A stretch of 20,026 nucleotides of DNA. Origin: Willaertia magna (lineage: Eukaryota; Heterolobosea; Eutetramitea; Acrasida; Naegleriidae). The position numbers were made by a program, and so were the translations under genes. The stretch covers positions 1-20,026 of the forward strand of contig CADWAF010000791.1 of NCBI GenBank assembly GCA_902984215.1. The letters are read 5' to 3'. Below the pieces are notes generated by a model, which worked only from the letters and a program-made list of their open reading frames with translations, did not search any database and was not told where the DNA came from. Of the stretch, positions 1 through 7,144 are shown piece after piece (position 1 is the first letter of the stretch; the number at the start of each line of letters is the position of its first letter).

Positions 1-27
1 TAAATCTTAAATCATTTAAAAACCAAA

Positions 28-132
28 ATGAACATGTTAAGGAATGAAGAAGTGTTAAACAAGTTGTTGGATAGGTTGTTAACATTTTACGATAAATATG
101 ATTTATTATATACAAAAGCCAAAAAGCACTGA
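28..132 (+). CDS. Possible 3' terminal exon or C-terminal end of a gene entering from the left
   Basis: A reading frame from the ATG at 28 runs 34 codons to TGA at 130-132 and looks coding: it is rich in Leu, Lys, Asp and Glu, and reads MNMLRNEEVLNKLLDRLLTF at its start. In frame it stays open leftwards to a TAA at bases 1-3, so if it belongs to a larger gene it must be a spliced terminal exon; AG dinucleotides such as the one at 39-40 could be acceptors. The stop lies 3 bases from the stop of the convergent minus gene at 136, the tail-to-tail packing seen elsewhere in this window. The predicted peptide is helical and no family is recognised. It could equally be a chance short frame. Confidence 0.3.
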   Translation: MNMLRNEEVLNKLLDRLLTFYDKYDLLYTKAKKH

Positions 133-135
133 AGG

Positions 136-675
136 TTAAGGTTGAAGTAATTTAAACATATCTTCAAAAGGATTACAGTGTTGTGAGCACCCTCTTTGGT
201 TATCCTTGTTTACCTGGTTTACCAGTTCAACTACATTACTAAACACTCTCTCAAAGGAACTCAGTTGTTCATTACAAGAAAACTTGGAAACTTGAAAAAA
301 TTCCAATTCTTCTTCACCTGAAACTATGCATGGAATAGTATCATAAATAACTGTTGAAGAAGATTCAACACTTTTATTACCTCCTTTAAAACAAGGGACC
401 ACCAAGGGACTAACGTTCTTCTTTGCATTATTTGTAATGCAATTTTCTTCTTTAAATGGTTTTATTTTCTTTCTCTCAAGATCTGGGGTTTGACTTAATT
501 CCCTAAAATTATCAATATTTCTCTTTCTTTTCTTACTATTGGAGTCAACTACTATTTCTTCATTAAAGTTTTCAAACCCAAACAATAGATCTATTGGAAA
601 GTAGTCTTCAGACAGAGCAACGGATGATCTTCTTCTTGATAACATTATGTTGTTCTTAACGTTAAACATAAACAA
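136..675 (-). CDS. Unassigned 179-residue protein with basic nuclear-localisation-like clusters
   Basis: I do not recognise a family. The frame opens with ATG (minus strand, 675) and ends with TAA at 136-138. A second ATG at codon 11 precedes a run of arginines followed by serines (SRRRSS, residues 13-18), a good context for a basophilic kinase such as PKA. Two basic clusters, KKRKR (48-52) and RKKIKPFK (68-75), about 16 residues apart, look like a bipartite nuclear localisation signal. The rest is polar with short hydrophobic patches (FPIDLLFGF near 26-34, FERVFSNVVELVNQV near 140-154). There is no signal peptide, membrane segment or catalytic motif. Nuclear location is inferred only from the basic clusters. 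Confidence 0.6.
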   Translation of the reverse strand: MFMFNVKNNIMLSRRRSSVALSEDYFPIDLLFGFENFNEEIVVDSNSKKRKRNIDNFRELSQTPDLERKKIKPFKEENCITNNAKKNVSPLVVPCFKGGNKSVESSSTVIYDTIPCIVSGEEELEFFQVSKFSCNEQLSSFERVFSNVVELVNQVNKDNQRGCSQHCNPFEDMFKLLQP

Positions 676-1105
676 ATATTAAATGATTTTTTTGATTAAT
701 GAACAATGAAAATTCAACTATAGAGTTCTTAAATAATAGAGGTCGTCAAAAGTTACAGTAAAAATAGAAGAGCTATAATATCTTCAGGAATATTGGTACT
801 TTCATTCTAGTGAAATTTCTCCAAATTTAACAATTTAATTCTAGTTAAAGCAAATTTCTCTTCCTTAACAGTATTTTTGAACCAGTTCTTCTTTCGAAAA
901 TGCCCAATGTCTACTAACGAGTAACTAGATCTATTGACTTATTAAACATCTTTACATTTGTGATTTTTGAGTAACAATCAGTTCACCCAATTTTTCCCTA
1001 AAAAAATCCTAGTTGCCTTAAAAATTGTTTAAAAATCGTAACACCACTAATGCCCCCCTAAGCACAGCCACTTTTACAAATATTGTCATTTATTGATATA
1101 AATAT
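676..1105. other. 430 bp intergenic gap with no gene recognised
   Basis: This is the longest gene-free stretch in the window. It lies upstream of the 179-residue gene and downstream of the G-alpha gene, both on the minus strand, so it should hold the promoter of the first and the 3' end of the second. I see no tRNA or rRNA. The only reading frames are tiny (for example a 20-codon + strand frame from 699). A small C-rich patch (tgcccccctaagc, near 1051-1063) stands out from the A+T-rich surroundings but matches nothing I know. Confidence 0.5.
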
Positions 1106-1110
1106 TTATT
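1089..1110 (-). terminator. Candidate polyadenylation signals at the G-alpha 3' end
   Basis: On the minus strand AATAAA occurs twice, once overlapping the TAA stop codon of the G-alpha gene (1110-1105) and again 16 bases further on (1094-1089). Such hexamers are common by chance in A+T-rich DNA, so these are candidates only. Confidence 0.3.
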
Positions 1111-2290
1111 GTGAAGAAGTGATAATAATATCTAGATCTGATATTAATTGATGATTTTCATTTAATTCATTAAATAATTTTAATTTAAAATCTTTTCCTG
1201 ATATAGTTAATAATTTACTTAAGAAACGACCATTGTCAGTAAAAATACAATCCAAACAATTATTTACTTCTTCTGAATCAGTTAAGTTTACAACATGATA
1301 ATTAAAATGTAAATATTTCTTTTTAAATAAATCTAAAATAAACTCAAATACATGCATTGGATTATAATTATCTCCAATAAATCCATCAAAATATTTATTA
1401 ATAAATGTTCCTTCTTTTATTTTATTAATAAATAAATCAACTTTTGTAAAGAGTAATATTTTTTTCATATTTTTAAATTTTTCAGAATGAAATACTTCGT
1501 TAAATAAATTTATAGATTCTTGTAATCTATTTGTTATTGAATCTTCATAACATAACAAATAAAATTCATTTAATGGAACTGTAAATATAATTATGTCAAC
1601 GTCATTCATCACATGCAACCATTTCTTTCTTTCATTTCTCATTCCACCTACATCAATCACTTTAAACTCTTTTTCATTATTTTTAAAATAAATATCAATT
1701 ATACCTGTAGTTTTAACTCTTGAACAAACTATATCATTCATTGTTGGAACATAATTTTCACGATTTATTCTATTAAAATGTTGCATAAAATATTTAATAT
1801 TTAAATCAAATTCCTTTAAATAATCAGACCTTAATAATTCTTGAATATTTTCTTCATTGTAAATCATTTCAATTTTATTTCCAAAATCACGTGTCCAAAA
1901 TTTATGTCTTAAATAAATTTTATTTCCATCTTCTTCTTCCATCAATTCATTTGCTAATTTTTGATTTCTTAATGGTTTATCTAATTTTTGAGCTGCTTTA
2001 ATTAAATGAATAATACTTTTTGTAATATCTGAATAAATAAAATCTGCATAAATCTTTTTCACTTCACAAACCTGAAAATAATTTGTTTTTAAATTTTGAA
2101 TTTGTTTGAAAAGTGTACTTTTTCCAGATTGTAATGCTCCCAATAAGATAATTTCAGTTCGTTGTACTTTTTCTTCAACTTCTTTTTTAAATCTTGGTGA
2201 TTTAGTTATATCATTTAGAATATCATCATCTTGTAGAGAGATATTACTACTCTCCGGTAGTTTACTCTTTAGAAAGTTGAAGGAAGGCAT
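1106..2290 (-). CDS. Divergent heterotrimeric G-protein alpha subunit
   Basis: A GTP-binding switch that normally couples membrane receptors to effectors. The 394 residues match the usual G-alpha size and keep the motif order: P-loop GALQSGKS (51-58; family GxGESGKS), an alpha-helical domain (about 65-180), switch I SRVKTTGI (190-197) with the arginine finger R191 and the Mg-binding Thr, switch II DVGGMRNERKKW (213-224), the stretch VPLNEFYLLCYED (238-250), a G4 motif TKVD (282-285; family NKxD) and a degenerate G5 VNLTDS (334-339; family TCATDT). The catalytic Gln after DVGG is Met217 (codon at 1640-1642), and the P-loop Glu is Gln54. The N terminus MPSFNFLKS has no Gly2 for myristoylation and no Cys near the start; the C terminus (ITSSQ) does not resemble the usual receptor-contacting tail. 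Family membership is secure; normal GTPase cycling and membrane anchoring are doubtful. Confidence 0.93.
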   Translation of the reverse strand: MPSFNFLKSKLPESSNISLQDDDILNDITKSPRFKKEVEEKVQRTEIILLGALQSGKSTLFKQIQNLKTNYFQVCEVKKIYADFIYSDITKSIIHLIKAAQKLDKPLRNQKLANELMEEEDGNKIYLRHKFWTRDFGNKIEMIYNEENIQELLRSDYLKEFDLNIKYFMQHFNRINRENYVPTMNDIVCSRVKTTGIIDIYFKNNEKEFKVIDVGGMRNERKKWLHVMNDVDIIIFTVPLNEFYLLCYEDSITNRLQESINLFNEVFHSEKFKNMKKILLFTKVDLFINKIKEGTFINKYFDGFIGDNYNPMHVFEFILDLFKKKYLHFNYHVVNLTDSEEVNNCLDCIFTDNGRFLSKLLTISGKDFKLKLFNELNENHQLISDLDIIITSSQ

Positions 2291-2389
2291 TGTTTATTGA
2301 ATGTAAGCGTGGATTAATTTTTTTCAAGGTGTCAATTGTCAGGATAACAAATAATAACTACAAGTTAAGAACGATAAGTGTATTATTTA

Positions 2390-5014
2390 TTAATCATTAT
2401 CTGAATCCAAATCTTCAGAATCAGAGTGACTGCCAACTAAATTACTTGTAACATCATTATTATTTGCAATCATATCAGTTAAATCATCATCTTCTTCTAA
2501 AGAATCATCATCTTTTAATTCTTCTTCTTCTTCTTCAACTTGATAATTATCTAATTTATCATCTAAAATTAATTGTTTAGGGAAATATTCAATTATTGTA
2601 ATTAAATCTTTTGAAATTTCTTTATTTTCTTTTAAACAAAATAAAATAGATAATTGTGTAATAAATTGAAATAATTGATCATCTGTCAATCTAATTAATT
2701 TACTTTCTGGTTTTAATTTTTTAAAAACTTCTTCTTTTAAAGACATGTATTGTTTAAAGAAATTTAAATTTCTTTCTAATTCTTCTAATTTTAGAATGTC
2801 TTCTTTACTTATTTTAGTATTATTAATATTTCTAAAAGAAGATGAATTAATTGATGGTAAATTTAAATGATTATTGTTGTTTACAATTTTATCATAAGTT
2901 TCAACTTCTTTTAAACATTGTAATCTATATTTCTTTAAAATTATTAAATATTGTATTTTCTTTAATTTTTCTTTTTCAAATTTAATTTTCTCTTCTTGAT
3001 TTAAATTTTCATTTAAATTAAATTGTTTAGAATCCATATTTTTTAATAAAATATCTTTAATTATTTGATATAAATTTCTATAATAAGTATCAATACGAGT
3101 TATCAATTGACTTGCTAATAATTCACTCTTTTTAAAATTATATCTTTGTATTTCATCTATACCAATTACATTATTATCTACTATTCCACTATTATTATTA
3201 TAGTTATTAAAAGTAGATAAAATAGAAGTGGCAGAAGGAAAGGCTTTAGAATAATTTTCATTATAATTATCATTTAAATAATTAATTGTTCTATTCATTC
3301 CACTTTGATTATGAATCATTGTATTTAAAGATTTATTATTTATCATTTTCTTTTCTTCTTCCATAGAAGAAAGTACTTTTGAAAAATTATTTAATCCACT
3401 ACTACCACTACTACTACTACCAACTACTGTAGGTGAGGATGATTGAAATGTAGTTGTTCTTGTATTATTATAATTCATAATATTTGATAAAAATGGTGGT
3501 TGTGAATAAATATTTTGTACACTTGTTTTACTATTATTATTTGTATTACTATTGTAATTATTGTAATATGGTAGATTTGTAGGTGTTGGAGGGGCGATAA
3601 ATGGTGAAGAAGATGAACCTTGTGGAAATGAAGGTGGTCTATTATTACCAAAAGAAGAAAACTGATTATTACCATTATTGTAGTGAAATGGAATATTAGA
3701 AGATAATGATGAATGATGATATCCATAGCCATTATTATTATTTGATTGATTTTGTAATGAATTACGTAATAAAGAAGTAGAATTAGGAGGATAATGTACA
3801 TGAATGGATGATGAATTAGATGAATTGGTAGTTGGTGATGAACCAGTTGATGAAGTATGTGGTGAAGATAACGATGATACTACCTTATTATTATTATATA
3901 TTACATTATTATTACTATTAGAACTCATTGTGGGATAGTGATATGGATTTACATTATTCATTACTGAGGGTAAATTTGTTGTTGTATTATTTTTTGTCAA
4001 TGGTAATTTTGGAAAACTAGTTGAGTAAGATGGTGATAGATTTGATAATGGTTTAGAAATTTGTTTACTGTTTTGATGTTGAGTTAAATCTGTCAAATTA
4101 TTATTATTAACAAAATTATTACTTCTATTAGTTGGTGAGTTGTTATTATTAATATCCATAGTACTACTACTATTCTTATTATTAACATTTGTTGTTTCAT
4201 TTAAGTTATAAGACGGAGGATGATGATCTAACAATAATAATAAAGATGAAGAGGGGTGTTCACTTCCTATTTGACGATTGTTAGTAGTAGTAGTATTGCG
4301 AACAATAAATCCGCTATTGTTTGTATTATTATTATTGTAAGGGACAATTGGATCTAATGATGATCTATTTGAATTATTATTTGGTGTTAAATTATTATAA
4401 TGAACTATAGATTGATTATTATTATTATTTGAAGGAGAGGAAGAAGATGGAATATTATTATGGTAACGTTGACCTTGTTGGAATGAGTTGTTTAAAGGAG
4501 AAGAAATTGAACTTTTTTCTTCTTGTTTTCTCTTTTTAGTTAATGGACTTAAATCAGAGGAAGTAGTTGTATTTACATTCTGAAATCTATTATCAAAAGA
4601 AGTAATTGTTGTTGTAGAGGATTGTAGGTTATTATTATTGTACATGAAATGATGATTGTTGTTAGTCAATTTGGAATTATCAGTTATATTATTATTGGAA
4701 GAAGATGTGAAATGGGAGGAAGGAGTTCTTGGGTTGTTATTATTAATTGTTGTTATTGGATTATTATATTCATACGTAGTTGATTTCAGTTTATTTGTTT
4801 TTGAAAGATGTTCCGTATGATCATCTGTAACAATATTTTTATAAATAGGGAAAGTGGAATAGTTATTATTATTTGAAGAAGAAGGGGGTATATTATTTTC
4901 AACAATTTTAATCATATCCTTTGTACGATTATTATTATTATTGTCTGAAATATTATTATTCTTCAAATCGACACATGTTGTTGTAACGGAAGAGGAGTGA
5001 GTGAAGGGTATCAT
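2390..5014 (-). CDS. Asparagine/serine-rich protein with helical C-terminal region and acidic tail
   Basis: Function not recognised. 874 residues from the ATG at 5014. About residues 1-615 are low-complexity, dominated by Asn with Ser, Thr, Pro, His and Tyr and many Asn runs, encoded by AAT/AAC triplet tracts (seen as att/tta runs on the + strand). A short basic cluster, TKKRKQEEK, lies near residue 160 and could be a nuclear signal. From about 618 the composition changes: a charged helical region (618-735, including EEKIKFEKEKLKKIQYL), an Asn-rich linker, a second helical block (about 740-820) and a strongly acidic tail (about 823-874) rich in Glu and Asp, ending SEDLDSDND. This layout is common in protist transcription or RNA-binding regulators, but no DNA- or RNA-binding domain is visible. 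The minus TAA stop overlaps an AATAAA. Confidence 0.8.
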   Translation of the reverse strand: MIPFTHSSSVTTTCVDLKNNNISDNNNNNRTKDMIKIVENNIPPSSSNNNNYSTFPIYKNIVTDDHTEHLSKTNKLKSTTYEYNNPITTINNNNPRTPSSHFTSSSNNNITDNSKLTNNNHHFMYNNNNLQSSTTTITSFDNRFQNVNTTTSSDLSPLTKKRKQEEKSSISSPLNNSFQQGQRYHNNIPSSSSPSNNNNNQSIVHYNNLTPNNNSNRSSLDPIVPYNNNNTNNSGFIVRNTTTTNNRQIGSEHPSSSLLLLLDHHPPSYNLNETTNVNNKNSSSTMDINNNNSPTNRSNNFVNNNNLTDLTQHQNSKQISKPLSNLSPSYSTSFPKLPLTKNNTTTNLPSVMNNVNPYHYPTMSSNSNNNVIYNNNKVVSSLSSPHTSSTGSSPTTNSSNSSSIHVHYPPNSTSLLRNSLQNQSNNNNGYGYHHSSLSSNIPFHYNNGNNQFSSFGNNRPPSFPQGSSSSPFIAPPTPTNLPYYNNYNSNTNNNSKTSVQNIYSQPPFLSNIMNYNNTRTTTFQSSSPTVVGSSSSGSSGLNNFSKVLSSMEEEKKMINNKSLNTMIHNQSGMNRTINYLNDNYNENYSKAFPSATSILSTFNNYNNNSGIVDNNVIGIDEIQRYNFKKSELLASQLITRIDTYYRNLYQIIKDILLKNMDSKQFNLNENLNQEEKIKFEKEKLKKIQYLIILKKYRLQCLKEVETYDKIVNNNNHLNLPSINSSSFRNINNTKISKEDILKLEELERNLNFFKQYMSLKEEVFKKLKPESKLIRLTDDQLFQFITQLSILFCLKENKEISKDLITIIEYFPKQLILDDKLDNYQVEEEEEELKDDDSLEEDDDLTDMIANNNDVTSNLVGSHSDSEDLDSDND

Positions 5015-5221
5015 TTCTTTTTTTTAAAAAAATGGCAGTTTTTAATTATTATTCGTTCAATAAAAATCGAAAACAGCTTGTTTTAATACGGAATGAATTG
5101 AAAATACAAAAAGAAGAAAAGTTATTTGATTAGAAACAATACAGAAAGAACAAAACACTTTTTGTATCGGTTGTTTCACTATAATTTTTTTGGGTTTGTA
5201 AAGACTTCTTTATCGAATAAA
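5015..5221. promoter_or_regulatory. Divergent promoter region
   Basis: This 207 bp spacer separates the starts of the Asn-rich gene (minus) and the MKKS-like gene (plus), so it must hold both promoters. It contains A/T homopolymer tracts immediately upstream of the minus ATG (about 5015-5032) and a TATA-like ctataattttttt at about 5179-5191, 30-40 bases before the plus ATG. Assignment as promoter rests on position; no defined factor site is recognised. Confidence 0.45.
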
Positions 5222-7025
5222 ATGAGCGAAATTGCAAAGGCTAGCGATTGGTGCGCCATGAAGTTATTGGTAGAGGGAATTATTGGGTTGAGGGGAGGAA
5301 TTATTATGAGGAAAAGTAATGGTAGGGACGGAGATGTTTTTATGACGAGTTGTTCAAATGGTTTGGTTAATAGTATGTTGTTAGAGGATGGTTTTAATGA
5401 AATTGTAAAGAAATTAGTGAAGAATTATTTGAAATCTCAATTGTTTAATTTTCATGATTATGGAAGTTCTTTTGTTTATTTAACTTGTTCAATAGTTGAA
5501 TTGTTTAATCAAAGGAAAAGTGAAACTAGTTTATTTATTTTCAACTATCTAGTGGAAAATATATTGCCTGGGTGGATTGAAGATTGTTTTCAAAAGTATT
5601 TAAATATCTCAATTGACCCCTTAGATTTTAAACATTTGGAAACAATCATAAAGACTAAATGTTATACAAACAAACTTTTAAGTCTGTCATCATTTGAAAT
5701 TGATCTCATTTCAAGTATTTGTTTAAAAGTGTACGTTAATGTTATACTTCGTGACATACAAAATCGTTCCTTTTCCCAGAGAGACGAGATAAAGTATGTA
5801 CATTTACATGGTGGAGATGCAAAAGTTAGTGACTCATTTGTAAAAGAAGGATTTATTGCAAACATACAATTTCCTTCCAACCTTAAATTACATTTTAAAA
5901 CCAACCAGTTAAGAGATTTAAAAGTGTTGATTTTCAAGGAATCATTAACTCTGTATGACGAAAAAGTACAAGAAAAAGGGACGTCTAACCATGGATTTAC
6001 AATTCAATTTATAAATGATACCACAAAGGAAGAGAGTTACTCGGATTTTGTTAGTCATTGGAAGAATATGGGAGTTAAGGCTGTGCTTTGCCAAAAGTTA
6101 ATTGATAAAAGACTTCAGTTTTTGCTTTTAAAAGAGAAAATCGCATGTATTGAAAGAATATCTCAACTGTACATAGATTCAGTAGTGAATGTTTCTAAGG
6201 CAACCCTACTTTCATCTATTCACTCAACTGTGTTACCCAGTCATATAGGATATTTCTCTACTGTAAAAGAGGAATGGATTTCAAGTAGAAGTTGTATATA
6301 TTTTTGTAATGATAAGAGTACAGATTACACTATTGTTTTATGTTGCCCCTTTAAACAACAATGTGAAGAACTTGAGGAGCTTGTAAAGGGTATTTTGAAG
6401 ACTTTAAAAATACTAATTAAACACCCTTATGCAGTACCTGGGGGAGGAGTGACAGAAGTTTGTTTAGTGGAATACTTGCGGGAAAGAATGAACCAATTTA
6501 ATGAGAAAGGTTTGCACGGTAAGTTGAAGTAAATCAATACAAAGCTTACAATTGTAAGAACTATTTGACAAGTACAAACTTTGTATTTCTTTTGAGGTTA
6601 TACTAAAGGCTTTAGTTTCTTTAAGTTTTAGAATAACATCTGGATCATCTAGCTTTTTATTGGAAGACGAGTATTACAACGAATTTGTGAAAATAAACAG
6701 CCAACTATTGGAAGAAATGCGATTAGACATAAGGAAAAGGTTTATTAATGAGCCCTCAAACAATACTTTGACAATACTCCCTACTTACAAAGAATTTATT
6801 TACTTTTCACCCGGCTTAGATTTCAAGGGAGGTACCACTAATTCTTCCATTGCATTGTGTTACCAAAAAAACTATTCTGAGGACACAATGGAGATTTCAA
6901 GTGGTCTCACAAACCTGTTGGATGTCTCCATGGCTAAACGAAACTGTATTTTATCCTCATTACAGTGCTGCTTGACCATTCTTTCAACAATTAATTGGCA
7001 GCCATATAACAACAAGAGGAAGTAG
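5222..7025 (+). CDS. MKKS: MKKS/BBS6-type chaperonin-like protein, two exons
   Basis: A divergent group II chaperonin (CCT/TCP-1) relative of the kind that, in animals, helps BBSome assembly for ciliary trafficking. The ATG at 5222 is chosen because the frame before it has no ATG and because MSEIAKASDW leads into the chaperonin-like GIIGLRGGIIMRK (19-31). Exon 1 carries further MKKS-like segments: FHDYGSSFVYLTCSIVELF (77-95) where CCTs have the GDGTT nucleotide loop, VKAVLCQKLIDKRLQFLL (285-302), and HPYAVPGGGVTEVCLVEYLR (401-420). The exon 1 frame stops at 6530, but the reading continues from about 6616 to TAG 7023-7025 and supplies the chaperonin C-terminal helices (LLDVSMAKRNCILSSLQCC, codons ending near 6970). 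Splicing gives 568 residues (or 566), close to the about 570 of animal MKKS. Loss of GDGTT suggests no ATPase activity, as in animal MKKS. BBS10/12 or a fast-evolving CCT subunit are alternatives. Confidence 0.8.
6519..6615 (+). other. Intron in the MKKS-like gene (boundaries provisional)
   Basis: A perfect GTAAGT donor at 6519 follows the first base of a Gly codon. A branch-point-like TACTAAA lies at 6601-6607, and the acceptor ttTAG ending at 6615 restores the downstream coding frame (phase 1 junction, giving H-V-S-L). A second solution, donor GTAAAT at 6529 with acceptor tttTAG ending at 6631, also stays in frame (KLK-ITSG) and leaves a more usual branch-to-acceptor distance. An acceptor at 6631 with the first donor hits a stop, so the donor and acceptor choices are linked. 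Confidence 0.7.
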
Positions 7026-7144
7026 CTCCCTTAATGGAAAGATTTTTGACCAGAGCTCAGATTAACGCCAAGGCTTTCATTGGCCTTTGGTGCGTGTTAA
7101 TTGATTTTACGTCAAATAAAAAAAAATAAAATGCATTAACAGCT
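7026..7144 (+). promoter_or_regulatory. MKKS-VPS13 spacer with AATAAA signals, hairpin and minimal uORF
   Basis: 119 bp between two co-directional genes must serve as the 3' end of MKKS and the promoter/leader of VPS13. Its only AATAAA hexamers (7115-7120 and 7125-7130) lie 15-25 bases before the VPS13 ATG. An imperfect inverted repeat spans 7062-7100 (left arm TTAACGCCAAGGC, right arm GCCTTTGGTGCGTGTTAA). A two-codon reading frame ATG-CAT-TAA sits at 7131-7139, ending five bases before the VPS13 start. Confidence 0.4.

Noticed and set aside
699..761. 20-codon plus-strand frame in the 676-1105 gap
   Set aside because: Too short, with no family or context support.
2106..2300. 64-codon plus-strand frame over the start of the G-alpha gene
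   Set aside because: Antisense to the P-loop coding of a clearly recognised gene.
3475..3801. Hydrophobic 108-codon frame inside the Asn-rich gene, same strand and different frame
   Set aside because: The Ile/His/Leu-rich composition is what AAT/ATC-type triplet tracts give when read one base off; the Asn-rich frame is far longer and continuous.
2390..5014. Repeat array or CRISPR-like structure in the att/tta-rich region
   Set aside because: The repeats are irregular Asn/Ser codon runs in one open frame, without constant spacers.
5662..5937. 91-codon minus-strand frame within the MKKS-like gene
   Set aside because: The plus strand here encodes recognisable chaperonin sequence; the minus frame has no family features.
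6660..7025. Separate small gene downstream of the MKKS frame
   Set aside because: It has no ATG at its start, contains chaperonin C-terminal helices, and joins in frame to the upstream coding through a good intron.
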